DNA of 64,000 nucleotides. Origin: Pseudomonas sp. St316. GTDB lineage: Bacteria; Pseudomonadota; Gammaproteobacteria; Pseudomonadales; Pseudomonadaceae. The notes below the pieces were generated by a model, which saw nothing but the letters and a program-made list of their open reading frames with translations, searched no databases and had not been told where the DNA came from. Shown in pieces: positions 37,721 through 47,319 of the stretch. Each line of letters starts with the position of its first letter. Position 1 is the first letter of the stretch. The DNA is taken from positions 5,791,001-5,855,000 of the forward strand of contig NZ_AP021901.1 of assembly GCF_018325905.1 (NCBI RefSeq). The letters run 5' to 3'. The position numbers and the translations under genes were made by a program.

Positions 37721-39193
37721 TCAAACGCTGTCCGATGGGCTGAATCCCCTGCGCAGATCGCCTTCGCGCGCCAGGAACCGCCCTTCCCGATGCCCGTTGG
37801 CCTGCCCTTCGCGATAGCTCAAGACACCATTGACCCACACGCCATCAATCCCTTCGGCAGCTCGTTGAGGTTCGTTGAAATCGGCCACGTCGCGAATGGT
37901 GTGCGGATTGAACAACACCAGGTCCGCCCAATGGCCTTCACGAATTTCACCACGCTCCTTCAGGCCAAAACGCGCCGCTGAAAGGCCGGTCATTTTGTGC
38001 ACGGCGGTGTGCAACGGAAAAAGCCCGATGTCACGACTGAAATGTCCCAGTACCCGTGGGAATGCGCCCCACAAGCGCGGATGGGGAAACGGGTCCTCGG
38101 GCAAACCGTCGGAGCCGACCATGGACAGCGGATGAGCGAGGATGCGTCGTACGTCGCCTTCGTCCATGCCGTAGTACACCGCGCCGGCCGGTTGCAGGCG
38201 ACCCGCGGCGTCCAGCAGCGACACGTCCCATTCGCGGGCAATGTCGGCGAGATCGCGACCGCCCATGTGCGGATGAGGGGTCGACCAGGTGATCGTGATG
38301 CGATGGGCATCGGTCACCTGCTTGAGATCCAGCGTCGAGGAGCTGGCCGCGTAGGGATAACAATCACAACCGACAGGATGGTTTTTTGCAGCGTTTTCCA
38401 GCGCCGCCAACACCTGTGGACTACGCCCCCAATTACCGGCGCCCGCACATTTGAGGTGGGAAATGATCACTGGGCTTTGGGCGTGACGGCCAATCCGGAA
38501 CGCCTCGTCCATGGCTTCGAGCACCGGCTCGAATTCGCTGCGCAGGTGGGTGGTGTAGATCGCACCGAAGGCCTTCAACTCTTCGCTCAGTTGCATGACT
38601 TCGTCGGTGGAAGCCGAAAACGCGTTGGCATAGGCCAGGCCGGTGGACAGGCCAAGTGCACCAGCCTCCAGGCTTTCGCGCAGTTGCCCGCGCATGGCGG
38701 TGATTTCTGCCACGCTGGCGGTGCGCAATAAATCGTCCATGTGGTTGCTGCGCAATGCGGTGTGGCCCACCAATGCGGCTACGTTGACTGCAGGCGTGGC
38801 CGCCTCCACCGCCCTGCGATAATCCGCGAAGCGCGGATAGGCGAACGCCTGGGCAGTGCCGAGCAGGTTCATCGGGTCCGGCGGATCGCCGCGCAAGCTG
38901 ACCGGCGCAGCACTGATGCCGCAGTTGCCGACAATGACCGTGGTCACGCCCTGGCTGAGCTTGGGCAACATTTGCGGCTGGCCAATGACCACCGTGTCGT
39001 CATGGGTGTGCACATCGATGAACCCGGGCGCCAGCACACGGCCGGCGGCGTCGACTTCTTCAATCGCCCGGGCATCGCCCAGGTCGCCGATACGCTCGAT
39101 GCGCCCGCCGCGAATCGCCACGTCGGCGTTGTAGCCGGGACAGTCGCTGCCATCGATGAGCAGCGCGTTGCGGATAAGGGTGTCGTACGGCAT
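37721..39193 (-). CDS. N-acyl-D-amino-acid deacylase (D-aminoacylase)
   Basis: 490 residues from ATG 39193 (GGGAG 6 nt upstream). Upstream in-frame codons are shadow sequence from the rpiR-like gene. It belongs to the amidohydrolase superfamily. VLAPGFIDVHTHDDTVV gives the first metal histidines, GNCGIS the metal-bridging Cys, HLKC a further His, and GSDGLPEDPFPHPRLWG the conserved Asp. It hydrolyses N-acyl-D-amino acids in the cytoplasm. It is the last gene of an operon gntP-rpiR-deacylase, one base after the regulator stop, suggesting use of imported D-amino-acid derivatives as nutrients. Confidence 0.9.
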   Translation of the reverse strand: MPYDTLIRNALLIDGSDCPGYNADVAIRGGRIERIGDLGDARAIEEVDAAGRVLAPGFIDVHTHDDTVVIGQPQMLPKLSQGVTTVIVGNCGISAAPVSLRGDPPDPMNLLGTAQAFAYPRFADYRRAVEAATPAVNVAALVGHTALRSNHMDDLLRTASVAEITAMRGQLRESLEAGALGLSTGLAYANAFSASTDEVMQLSEELKAFGAIYTTHLRSEFEPVLEAMDEAFRIGRHAQSPVIISHLKCAGAGNWGRSPQVLAALENAAKNHPVGCDCYPYAASSSTLDLKQVTDAHRITITWSTPHPHMGGRDLADIAREWDVSLLDAAGRLQPAGAVYYGMDEGDVRRILAHPLSMVGSDGLPEDPFPHPRLWGAFPRVLGHFSRDIGLFPLHTAVHKMTGLSAARFGLKERGEIREGHWADLVLFNPHTIRDVADFNEPQRAAEGIDGVWVNGVLSYREGQANGHREGRFLAREGDLRRGFSPSDSV

Positions 39194-39194
39194 G

Positions 39195-40055
39195 TCAGTC
39201 TCCCAGCGGCAAGTGATCGTCGCCGCCACGGTAATCGTCCAGGGCGAGCTTGACCCGCCGCAGGCGTTCTTGATTGTCTTCAGGGTGAGCCAACGCCAGC
39301 TCGGTGGCGAGTACGTCAATGGCCAGCAGCATGCCGTAGCGCGCCGCCGTGGGTTTATAGATGAACGAGGTTTCAGCGCCTTGCAGGGGCACCACCACAT
39401 CCGCCAGCCGGGCCAGCGGCGTGTCGGCACGGGTGATGGCCAGGATCGCTGCACCGTAGCTGCGGGCCAGTTCCACCGCGCCGAGCAATTCCGGAGTGAT
39501 ACCGGTGAGCGAGCAGGCAATGACCAGATGATGTTCACTCAGGGACGTGGCCGTGATGCGCATCATCACCGGGTCGCGGCACGCGGCAATCGGGTAGCCG
39601 AAACGCACCAGCCGCACTTGCAACTCCTCGCCGCACAAAGCCGACCAGCCACCGAGGCCGAACGCATGGACCATCCGCGCCTTGCCGATCATCCGTACGG
39701 CGTCGCCGAACCGCGACTCTTCGAACCCTGACAGGTGCTGGCGCAAGGTTGACTCGATATCGCCGACGATCTGCCCATAAAACGCCGACTGTTCCGGCGC
39801 CCCGGCCGGGTCGAGAAAACGGCTGCCGACGCCGCTGGCCTGGGCCAGTTGCAGGCGCAAGTCGCGAAGGTCGCGGCAACCGACGGTACGGGCGAAACGC
39901 GACAACGTGGCGCTGCTGACTTCGGCCCGTTGGGCCAGTTCATCGAGGCTGGCGGAGGCGGCAAAACCTACGTCGTCGAGCATCACGCGAGCGATCCGGC
40001 CTTCGCCGGCGCTGAAGGAATCCTGGCGGGAGCGGATCTGGTAAAGGATGTCCAT
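39195..40055 (-). CDS. RpiR-family transcriptional regulator
   Basis: A 286-residue protein with an N-terminal RpiR helix-turn-helix domain (SLDELAQRAEVSSATLSRFA) and a C-terminal SIS domain (ARMVHAFGLGGWSALCGEEL; HHLVIACSLTGITPELLGAV) that would bind a phosphosugar or related ligand. AGGAG precedes ATG 40055. It lies between gntP (27 bp gap) and the deacylase gene (1 bp gap) and is the obvious candidate for regulating this operon. The effector is not known. Confidence 0.92.
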   Translation of the reverse strand: MDILYQIRSRQDSFSAGEGRIARVMLDDVGFAASASLDELAQRAEVSSATLSRFARTVGCRDLRDLRLQLAQASGVGSRFLDPAGAPEQSAFYGQIVGDIESTLRQHLSGFEESRFGDAVRMIGKARMVHAFGLGGWSALCGEELQVRLVRFGYPIAACRDPVMMRITATSLSEHHLVIACSLTGITPELLGAVELARSYGAAILAITRADTPLARLADVVVPLQGAETSFIYKPTAARYGMLLAIDVLATELALAHPEDNQERLRRVKLALDDYRGGDDHLPLGD

Positions 40056-40082
40056 GGCGGCTCCTGTGGCGTTACGGTGCGC

Positions 40083-41432
40083 TCAGAGCAAGCGCGACAG
40101 CCCGAGGGTCAAGGCGAACGCGACCAGGGAGATCAGCGTTTCCAATACCGTCCAGGTCTTGAAGGTTTGGGCAACGGTCATATTGAAGTATTCCTTGATC
40201 AGCCAGAAGCCGCCGTCATTGACGTGGGAAAAGATCACCGAGCCGGCCCCAGTGGCCAACACCAGCAATTCGGGATGGGGGTAACCCAGGCCGATTGCCA
40301 CGGGCGCGACAATCCCCGAGGCCGTGGTCATCGCCACCGTGGCCGAGCCCGTGGCGACGCGCATCAGGGCAGCGAACAACCAGCCCATGACCAATGGCGA
40401 CAGCTGGAATTCCTGGGCCAGGCCGACGATCTGTTGCGTGACACCGGCATCCACCAGGATCCGGTTCAAGCCGCCGCCGGCACCGACCAGCAAGGTGATG
40501 CTGGCGGTCGGTGCCAGGCATTCGTTGGTGAACTTGAGGATCGACTCACGGTTGAAGCCTTGGGCCAGGCCGAGGGTCCAGAAGCTGAGGATGGTCGCCA
40601 GCAACAAGGCGATCACCGAGTTGCCGATGAACAGCAAAAACTGGTTGAAACCGCTGCCCGGCGTGGAAATCAGGTTGGCCCAGCCGCCGATCAACATCAG
40701 GATCACTGGCAGCAGGATGGTCCCCAGGGTCACGCCGAAGCCCGGTAGGTTGGCCCGAGGCTCGCGGTCGAGGAATTGCCGCTCCAGCGGGTTGTCGGCG
40801 GGCAGTTGGATGCGCGGCACGATGAACTTGGCGTACACGGGGCCTGCGATGATCGCAGTAGGGATGCCAATCAGGATCGCGTACAACAACGTCTGCCCCA
40901 CCGAGGCCTGGAACGCCTGCACCGCCAGCATCGCCGCCGGGTGCGGAGGGACAAGGGCGTGGACCACCGAAAGCCCGGCGACCATCGGCAACCCCACCAT
41001 CAGGATCGACACGCCCACGCGCCGGGCGATGGTGAACGCGATGGGCACCAGCAACACAAAACCGACCTCGAAGAACAACGGCAGCCCGACCAGGAACGCA
41101 ATGCACACCATCGCCCAATGGGCATTGCGCTCGCCGAAACGCTCGATCAGCGTCTGCGCCATCCGCTGCGCCCCACCGGACTCGGCCATCATCTTGCCGA
41201 GCATCGTGCCCAAGGCCACCACCAGTGCGATATGCCCCAGCGTCTTGCCGACACCGGCCTCATAAGCGCCCACCACACCTGACGGCGGCATCCCCGCCAG
41301 CAATGCCAGGCCAATGGAAACCAGGGTAATCACGATGAACGGATTGAGCCTATAACGGGCGATCAGAACGATCAGCGCAATGATCGCGATGGCCGCGTAG
41401 ACCAATAGCCAATAACCGAAAGCAGGTGCCAT
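40083..41432 (-). CDS. GntP-family permease (gluconate/organic-acid:H+ symporter type)
   Basis: A 449-residue inner-membrane protein with 12 or more hydrophobic helices and GntP-family signatures (GTMLGKMMAESGGAQRMAQT; GLPLFFEVGFVLLVPI; VSILMVGLPMVAGLSVVHAL; GLGYPHPELLVLATGAGS). GAGGAG lies just before the ATG. Gluconate is the classical substrate. Because it heads an operon with a D-aminoacylase, the substrate may be a D-amino-acid derivative or another small carboxylate, which is inference. No RidA-like gene is present in this copy of the operon. Confidence 0.9.
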   Translation of the reverse strand: MAPAFGYWLLVYAAIAIIALIVLIARYRLNPFIVITLVSIGLALLAGMPPSGVVGAYEAGVGKTLGHIALVVALGTMLGKMMAESGGAQRMAQTLIERFGERNAHWAMVCIAFLVGLPLFFEVGFVLLVPIAFTIARRVGVSILMVGLPMVAGLSVVHALVPPHPAAMLAVQAFQASVGQTLLYAILIGIPTAIIAGPVYAKFIVPRIQLPADNPLERQFLDREPRANLPGFGVTLGTILLPVILMLIGGWANLISTPGSGFNQFLLFIGNSVIALLLATILSFWTLGLAQGFNRESILKFTNECLAPTASITLLVGAGGGLNRILVDAGVTQQIVGLAQEFQLSPLVMGWLFAALMRVATGSATVAMTTASGIVAPVAIGLGYPHPELLVLATGAGSVIFSHVNDGGFWLIKEYFNMTVAQTFKTWTVLETLISLVAFALTLGLSRLL

Positions 41433-41599
41433 GCGTTACTCCTCGAATGGGGTCACGACGATGTGTTGTGAAACTCATAAATCATTTCGAGGGGAAATCT
41501 TCAAACCCGCTGAAAGTAATTTTCGCGCACAGACAAAAATTGTCGCTGACAGCTATTACCATGCAGGCCCGATGAAAATTCACCGTCAAACTTTCATCC

Positions 41600-41690
41600 C
41601 CGTGCGAGCTTGCTCGCGATAGCGGCAGGCCAGGGCAATGCAGCTGTCGCCTGACCAACCGCGATCGCGAGCAAGCTCGCTCCCACAGGT
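41600..41690. repeat. Pair of inverted REP elements (BIME)
   Basis: cgtgcgagcttgctcgcgat (41601-41620) and, inverted, gatcgcgagcaagctcgctc (41663-41682) are standard Pseudomonas REP units. They lie in the 360-bp gap 41433-41792, which otherwise shows no gene. Confidence 0.85.
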
Positions 41691-41792
41691 TCACTGTTCT
41701 TGCGCCCTGCAATTTCGTACTATCGCCCCCTGTTTTCTTGCACCACATCCCCCGGCAGCCGACGCTTCACCGGCGCCCCAATCAGGTAATTC

Positions 41793-43238
41793 ATGAAACC
41801 AGTACGTCTTCGCGCCGACGCCCTCGCCGGCCTCACCACTTCTTTCGCCTTGCTCCCCGAATGCATCGCCTTCGCCCTGGTCGCCCACCTCAACCCGTTG
41901 ATGGGGCTGTACGGCGCGTTCATCCTCTGCACGCTGACCGCGCTGTTTGGCGGTCGGCCCGGGATGGTGTCGGGTGCGGCGGGGTCCATGGCCGTGGTGA
42001 TCGTCGCGCTGGTGGTGCAGCACGGCGTGCAGTACCTGCTGGCGACCGTGTTGCTGGGTGGGCTGATCATGATGGCGTTCGGGTTGTTGCGGCTGGGCAA
42101 GCTGGTGCGCATGGTGCCGCACCCGGTGATGCTCGGCTTCGTCAACGGCCTGGCGATTGTCATTGCGCTGGCGCAACTGGAACACTTCAAGGACGGCGAC
42201 ACTTGGCTGAGCGGCTCGTCTTTGTACCTGATGGCCGGCCTGGTGGCGCTGACCATGGCCATTGTCTATCTGCTGCCGCGCCTGACCCGCAGCGTGCCAC
42301 CGGCCCTGGTGGCAATCCTGGGTGTTGGCCTGGCAGTCGACCTGCTCGGCCTGCCGACCCGGACGCTGGGCGACATGGCCCACATCGCCGGCGGTTTGCC
42401 TGCCTTTGCCCTGCCGGACATTCCCTGGAACCTTGATACTTTGCAGATCGTCGCGCCCTACGCGGTGATCATGGCGATGGTCGGTTTGCTGGAAACCTTG
42501 CTGACCCTGAACCTGACCGATGAAATCACCGAGAGCCGCGGCTATCCAGACCGTGAATGCGTGGCACTGGGCGCGGCCAACATGGCCTCCGGGTTGCTGG
42601 GCGGCATGGGCGGTTGCGCCATGATCGGCCAGACAATGATCAACCTCAGCTCGGGCGGGCGCGGGCGGCTGTCGGGGGTGGTGGCCGGGGTGATGGTGTT
42701 GCTGTTCGTGTTGTTCCTGTCGCCGCTGATCGAGCGCATCCCGCTGGCCGCGCTGGTGGGGGTGATGTTAGTGGTGTCCCAGCAGACGTTTGCCTGGGCC
42801 TCGTTGCGGGTGGTCAACAAAGTGCCGGCGAACGATGTGCTGGTCATCATCGCGGTGACCGTCATCACGGTATTCACCGACCTGGCCGTGGCCGTGCTGT
42901 GCGGGATCATCATCGCGGCGCTCAACTTCGCCTGGCAACAGGCCCGGGAGCTCTACGCCGACACGCACCTGGAAGCCGATGGCAGCAAACTCTATCGTTT
43001 GCACGGCACGCTGTTCTTCGCCTCGACGACGCCGTTCCTCAACCAGTTCGACCCAGCCAACGACCCGGCCCTGGTGACCCTCGATTGCCGTCACTTGCGT
43101 TTCGTCGACTACTCGGCCGTCGCCGCACTCAAGACCCTGCGCGAGCGCTACGGCAAAACCGGCAAGCACCTGCGGGTGTTCCACCTGTCCGAGCGTTGCA
43201 AACAAATGCTCAAGCGCGCGGGCGTGCAACACGACTGA
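41793..43238 (+). CDS. SulP-family anion transporter with STAS domain
   Basis: A 481-residue protein. The N-terminal SulP transport domain has about 12 helices (DALAGLTTSFALLPECIAFA; HPVMLGFVNGLAIVIALAQL; GVMLVVSQQTFAWASL). The C-terminal STAS domain is short (LHGTLFFASTTPFLNQFDPA; VTLDCRHLRFVDYSAVAALK). Substrates in the family are sulfate, bicarbonate or other anions, and none can be chosen here. There is no carbonic anhydrase or cysteine gene nearby. It is transcribed alone, converging with the LysR gene at 43292. Confidence 0.9.
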   Translation: MKPVRLRADALAGLTTSFALLPECIAFALVAHLNPLMGLYGAFILCTLTALFGGRPGMVSGAAGSMAVVIVALVVQHGVQYLLATVLLGGLIMMAFGLLRLGKLVRMVPHPVMLGFVNGLAIVIALAQLEHFKDGDTWLSGSSLYLMAGLVALTMAIVYLLPRLTRSVPPALVAILGVGLAVDLLGLPTRTLGDMAHIAGGLPAFALPDIPWNLDTLQIVAPYAVIMAMVGLLETLLTLNLTDEITESRGYPDRECVALGAANMASGLLGGMGGCAMIGQTMINLSSGGRGRLSGVVAGVMVLLFVLFLSPLIERIPLAALVGVMLVVSQQTFAWASLRVVNKVPANDVLVIIAVTVITVFTDLAVAVLCGIIIAALNFAWQQARELYADTHLEADGSKLYRLHGTLFFASTTPFLNQFDPANDPALVTLDCRHLRFVDYSAVAALKTLRERYGKTGKHLRVFHLSERCKQMLKRAGVQHD

Positions 43239-43291
43239 CGACATGCCACCACAAACCCACAGGTTATGTACAAGCTCAGTGGGATCGAGGC

Positions 43292-44209
43292 TCAGCCCTT
43301 GAATTCCCGCGAGGCGTATTCGGCAAGCTTGCCCTGGATGAAGTCCAGGAAGCACTGGATCCGCAAGGCCAGTTGCGAGTTGCGGTAGTACACGGCATTG
43401 ATCGGCTGGCGATATCCGCTGTTGGCATCGGCCAGCAGCACCTTCAGCCGACCGGCACGGATGTCTTCGCGGGTCATGAAGTCCGACAGGCAGGCAATGC
43501 CCTGCCCCAGAAGCGCCAAGTGGCGCACGGTCTCGCCGCTGGACGCGCTGATGGCTGGCTGGATCGGCCAACGATCACCGTGTGCGTGGCGCAGTGGCCA
43601 CTGGTTGAGGCCCTCGTTCTGGGCAAACCCCAACAACGCATGACCTGCCAGCTCGGCGACGCTTGACGGCGTGCCGTGCTGCTTCAGATAAGCGGGGCTG
43701 GCCAGGATGTGCAATGGGCTGCAACCCAGGGCGCGGGCGTGGAGCGTCGAGTCGGTGAGGGTGCCAATGCGAATGGCGATGTCGGTGCTTTGCTCCAGCA
43801 GGTCGATGATCAGGTCGTTGCTGTTGAGTTCCAGCTGAATGTCCGGGTAAAGCCTGCGGAACTCTTCGATGTGCGGGACGATGGCATGCAGCATGAACGG
43901 CGACGCCGCGTTGATCCGCAACCGGCCTGCCGGGTTCTTCTGGCGGGATGACAGGCGCTCTTCCAGCTCGTCCATCTGGTCGAGGATGCCTTTGGCCTGC
44001 TCGAAGAAATACTTGCCCTCCTCGGTCAGGTCCATGCGCCGCGTGGTGCGGTTGATCAGCGTGGTGTCGAGCTTGGTCTCCAGCCGCGACAACGTGCGGC
44101 TGACCGCCGACGGCGTCTGCCCGACCTGCTCGGCGGCGGCGGAGATGGATCCGCACTCGATCACGCAGACGAAAATCTGCAATTCGTCGGATCTGGCTTT
44201 CACAAACAT
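43292..44209 (-). CDS. LysR-family regulator next to mdaB
   Basis: 305 residues from ATG 44209 (MFVKARSDELQIFVCVIECG). N-terminal winged HTH (SISAAAEQVGQTPSAVSRTL, then SRLETKLDTTLINRTTRRMD), then the periplasmic-binding-like effector domain. The purine-rich GAGAGG touches this ATG, so the GTG at 44203 (six bases further in) is a possible alternative start. It lies 63 bp downstream of mdaB on the same strand, so it could control the mdaB/ygiN quinone-stress genes. The ligand is unknown. Confidence 0.88.
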   Translation of the reverse strand: MFVKARSDELQIFVCVIECGSISAAAEQVGQTPSAVSRTLSRLETKLDTTLINRTTRRMDLTEEGKYFFEQAKGILDQMDELEERLSSRQKNPAGRLRINAASPFMLHAIVPHIEEFRRLYPDIQLELNSNDLIIDLLEQSTDIAIRIGTLTDSTLHARALGCSPLHILASPAYLKQHGTPSSVAELAGHALLGFAQNEGLNQWPLRHAHGDRWPIQPAISASSGETVRHLALLGQGIACLSDFMTREDIRAGRLKVLLADANSGYRQPINAVYYRNSQLALRIQCFLDFIQGKLAEYASREFKG

Positions 44210-44272
44210 CCTCTCGTGGCATGCACATCCTGTGTGAAGGATGCTTTCAGGCAAGTCCCGATAGTAGCCGGA

Positions 44273-44863
44273 TTACCGCGAAAGACCGAACACCTCGCGC
44301 AAATGCTGTTCATACCGCGCCACATCCCCTTCGATGTTCGGACGCTTCATCACGTCCACGCACAGGAAGGTCGGCAGGCCGGTCATGCCGAGGAACTGAT
44401 TGGCCTTATGGAAGGGGAAGTACACCGCGTCCACGCCCTTGGCCTCGAAGAAGTCGGTCGGGTCGTCGAAGGCTTGCTGCGGGGCGTTCCAGGTCAGGGA
44501 CAACATGTACTGCTTGCCCTGGATCAGGCCACCGCTGCCGTATTTCTGCGAGGCATCGGAACGGGTCCGACCGTCGCTGGCGTAGAGGCTGCCATGGCCT
44601 TCGGTGAAGACTTCGTCGATGTATTTCTTCACGGTCCACGGCGCGCCCATCCACCAACCTGGCATCTGGTAAATAATCACGTCGGCCCAGAGAAACTTGG
44701 CAACTTCCTCCTTGATGTCGTAGCCGCCGTCGATGAACGTGGTTTTTACATCGAAACCGCCACGGTCCAACACGCTGAGCGCCGTGTCGTGGAGGGTGGC
44801 GTTGTAGCGACCGTCGGAGTGAGCGAATTGTTTGCCGCCATTGAGCAACAGGACTTTTTTCAT
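44273..44863 (-). CDS. mdaB: NAD(P)H-quinone oxidoreductase MdaB
   Basis: 196 residues from ATG 44863; an upstream in-frame extension to 44941 is not needed. It is a flavodoxin-like fold enzyme: KKVLLLNGGKQFAHSDGRYN binds FAD phosphate, and YQMPGWWMGAPWTVKKYIDE is the MdaB signature. It reduces quinones by two electrons in the cytoplasm, avoiding semiquinone radicals. Its divergent neighbour is a YgiN-like quinol monooxygenase, the same partnership as mdaB-ygiN in Escherichia coli, and a LysR gene follows. Confidence 0.92.
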   Translation of the reverse strand: MKKVLLLNGGKQFAHSDGRYNATLHDTALSVLDRGGFDVKTTFIDGGYDIKEEVAKFLWADVIIYQMPGWWMGAPWTVKKYIDEVFTEGHGSLYASDGRTRSDASQKYGSGGLIQGKQYMLSLTWNAPQQAFDDPTDFFEAKGVDAVYFPFHKANQFLGMTGLPTFLCVDVMKRPNIEGDVARYEQHLREVFGLSR

Positions 44864-45061
44864 GGGGAGCCTCATCGGGTTCCACGGCGTAGGCCGTTCA
44901 AGGGCCGCTGCATGGAAAGGTTGAAAATGATGACGGCACAATAGCGATGAGCTTCACAAGGAATAAGCCGCACAGCGGCAAAACTGATTTGACCTATACG
45001 CACGAATCGACAACCGATTGTTGCAATAGAATTCGGCCGACTTTTATCAAGGAGCCGCCCG

Positions 45062-45376
45062 ATGAGCGAACAACACGGTTTCATCCTCCACGCCAAGACC
45101 CGTCCGGAAAAAGCCGATGCCTTCGAAGCGTTGTTTCGCGCTTATGTCGAGCCAAGCCGCGCCGAGCCTGGTTGCATCGAGTACCACATGCTGCGGGACC
45201 AGCAGGATCCGACACTGTTTATCTTCTACGAGATCTGGGCCTCCCAGGCGCACCTGGATGTGCATTCGAACCTGCCGCACATGAAGCAGTTCTTCGAGAA
45301 ACGCATGGATTATCTGGAGCGCGACTTCGACATCCGCCGCGTCGACATGCTCAGCCCGTCCTCGGCTAGCCGCTGA
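45062..45376 (+). CDS. ygiN: YgiN-like antibiotic-biosynthesis-monooxygenase-domain protein
   Basis: A 104-residue ABM ferredoxin-like fold protein (GFILHAKTRPEKADAFEALF; GCIEYHMLRDQQDPTLFIFY; EIWASQAHLDVHSNLPHMKQ). The ribosome-binding site AAGGAG precedes the ATG. YgiN works with MdaB in a quinone redox cycle in E. coli, and the divergent arrangement here across a 198-bp shared promoter region supports the same role. Its 3' end overlaps the convergent tauE-like gene by 11 bp. Confidence 0.85.
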   Translation: MSEQHGFILHAKTRPEKADAFEALFRAYVEPSRAEPGCIEYHMLRDQQDPTLFIFYEIWASQAHLDVHSNLPHMKQFFEKRMDYLERDFDIRRVDMLSPSSASR

Positions 45377-46130
45377 TCAGCAGATGGCCGCCGAGCACGC
45401 CGAGGCCGACAAAAAACACCCGTTTGAACACCACGGCGCTGATCCGCTGGCGCAACCATTGCCCCAGCCACATCCCCAGTAACGCGGGTGCCAGCGCCAG
45501 CAACGAAGCACTCAACTCCCCGCCCCCCAGGGCGCCGCGCCACAGCAGCCCGGCGGCCAGGGCCAAAGTAGAAACGGTGAACGACAGGCCCAAGGCCTGC
45601 ACCAGTTCATCCCTGCTCAAACCCAGCGCTTGCAGATACGGCACTGCCGGAATGACAAACACGCCGGTGGCCGAGGTGATGAGACCGGTGAGCAGCCCGC
45701 AGAGAGGCGCGAGCCAATGTTCGGCTTGGGGAGCAACCCGCCACGTGGGCAACAACAGCCCGCTCAGCGCATACAGCAATAGCGCCCCGCCCAAGGCTCG
45801 CACCACCCACGCCCCGCCCGCCATGCCGAGCCACAGCGTGCCGAGCCCGGTGCCGATGAAGATCGCCAGCAGCAGCGGCCACAGGCGCCGGATCAAGGCT
45901 TGCAAATGACCGCCGAAGGCCAGTTGCCAGACATTGGTCAAGGTCGCCGGAATGATGAGCAACGCCGCAGCCTGCGCCGGTGCCATAGCCAGCCCGAGCA
46001 AGCCCATGGAGATCGTCGGTAGGCCGAGGCCGATGACGCCCTTGATGGTGCCGGCCAGCAGGAAGGTGCCGATAACCAGTAAAGAAAGGGCCAGGCCGAG
46101 GTTTTGATAGAAAGCGATGAGTGTGTTCAT
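45366..46130 (-). CDS. TauE/SafE-family membrane transporter
   Basis: 254 residues from ATG 46130. It has eight or so hydrophobic helices in two halves, with the family pattern GTIKGVIGLGLPTISMGLLG in the first and LTGLITSATGVFVIPAVPYL in the second. The family exports sulfite, organosulfonates or other anions. The longer upstream frame runs antisense through the LysR gene and is rejected. It is divergent from a LysR gene across a REP-containing gap, so that regulator may control it. Confidence 0.88.
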   Translation of the reverse strand: MNTLIAFYQNLGLALSLLVIGTFLLAGTIKGVIGLGLPTISMGLLGLAMAPAQAAALLIIPATLTNVWQLAFGGHLQALIRRLWPLLLAIFIGTGLGTLWLGMAGGAWVVRALGGALLLYALSGLLLPTWRVAPQAEHWLAPLCGLLTGLITSATGVFVIPAVPYLQALGLSRDELVQALGLSFTVSTLALAAGLLWRGALGGGELSASLLALAPALLGMWLGQWLRQRISAVVFKRVFFVGLGVLGGHLLISG

Positions 46131-46231
46131 GGGGACATCGTGCGCCCCGGGCCTTGGCTTTAAAATCTGCCATATACTGAGGTTGCCTCTCGTCCGACAA
46201 GAGGCTGTTAATTCGCTGGTGCGGCCGACGC

Positions 46232-46298
46232 CATCGCGAGCAAGCTCGCTCCCACAGTTGAAATGCAATCCCCTGTGGGAGCGAGCTTGCTCGCGATG
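46232..46298. repeat. Perfect inverted REP pair (BIME)
   Basis: Two 26-bp arms (46232-46257, 46273-46298), exact reverse complements with core cgcgagcaagctcgctccca, are separated by 15 bp. They lie between the divergent tauE-like and LysR genes, 43 bp before the LysR start. Confidence 0.92.
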
Positions 46299-46340
46299 AC
46301 GATAAACCAGGCGCCACAGTACCTGAGACAGGATCCCCTC

Positions 46341-47222
46341 ATGCACTTCGACCTCACCGACCTGCGTCTCTTCCTGAACATCCTCGACACCGGCAACATC
46401 ACCGCCGGTGCGGCTCGCAGCCATTTGTCCCTGGCCGCGGCCAGCGCACGAGTGCGAGCCATGGAAGCCTCCCTGGGCATCGACCTGCTTGAACGCGGGC
46501 GGCGTGGCGTAACACCCACTCCCGCGGGCAAAGCCCTGGTCGAGCACGCCAGGCTCCTGCTGCAACAGGCCGAACGCCTGCAACAGGACCTGGCCGAATA
46601 CGCCAAAGGCGTCAAAGGCCGGGTGCGACTGCTGTGCAACACCAGCGCCATGACCGAGCATCTGCCCGAACTGCTGGCCGGCTTCCTCAACACCCATCCC
46701 AACCTCGACATCGACCTGCAGGAACTGCCCAGCTCACGGATCACCCATGCGCTGCGCCAAGGCGCGGCAGACCTGGGGATCGTCTCCGACGCAGTGGACA
46801 CCGATGGTCTTCAGACCTGGCCTTTTCGCGACGATCCGCTGGTATTGATCCTGCCGACCGGACACCCCCTGGCTGACGGTCGCGCCGTACGTTTCAGCGA
46901 GACCCTCAGCTACGATCATGTCGGCCTGAACGCATCCAGCGCCCTGGCGATCCACCTGGAAGAGCAGGCCCTGCACATCGGCTCACGCATGCAAGTGCGC
47001 ATTCGCGCCGACGGTTTCGACGGGATGATTCGCATGGCGGCGCATGGTGCAGGCATTGCCATCGTGCCGAAAGCCGCCATCGACCGGCGCCCACCCGAGC
47101 CTTCGTATCAATGTGTCCCGCTGCAAGAAGCCTGGGCGCACCGGGCGTTGCTGCTGTGCGCCCGCAACTTCGACGGTTTGCCTGCCTACGCCACGGCCCT
47201 GGCTCGGCATCTGGCCGATTGA
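46341..47222 (+). CDS. LysR-family transcriptional regulator
   Basis: 293 residues from ATG 46341 (AGGA upstream). HTH (LRLFLNILDTGNITAGAARS; LSLAAASARVRAMEASLGID) and effector-binding domain (MTEHLPELLAGFLNTHPNLD; GAADLGIVSD). In-frame codons upstream fall inside the REP element and are rejected. It is divergent from the TauE/SafE gene and 97 bp upstream of a cupin gene, either of which could be its target. Confidence 0.9.
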   Translation: MHFDLTDLRLFLNILDTGNITAGAARSHLSLAAASARVRAMEASLGIDLLERGRRGVTPTPAGKALVEHARLLLQQAERLQQDLAEYAKGVKGRVRLLCNTSAMTEHLPELLAGFLNTHPNLDIDLQELPSSRITHALRQGAADLGIVSDAVDTDGLQTWPFRDDPLVLILPTGHPLADGRAVRFSETLSYDHVGLNASSALAIHLEEQALHIGSRMQVRIRADGFDGMIRMAAHGAGIAIVPKAAIDRRPPEPSYQCVPLQEAWAHRALLLCARNFDGLPAYATALARHLAD

Positions 47223-47319
47223 TGCGCGCTTCTGGATAGCCCGGTGTCGACCACAGACATCTACCCGCTCATGCCGCGCGTTAGGGTGCCTGTTCTCTTC
47301 TGCCCCTTTCGGAGCTCAC

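Noticed and set aside
39194..39538. N-terminal extension of the D-aminoacylase frame
   Set aside because: The extension is the rpiR-like gene read in another frame; the deacylase begins at ATG 39193 with a good ribosome-binding site.
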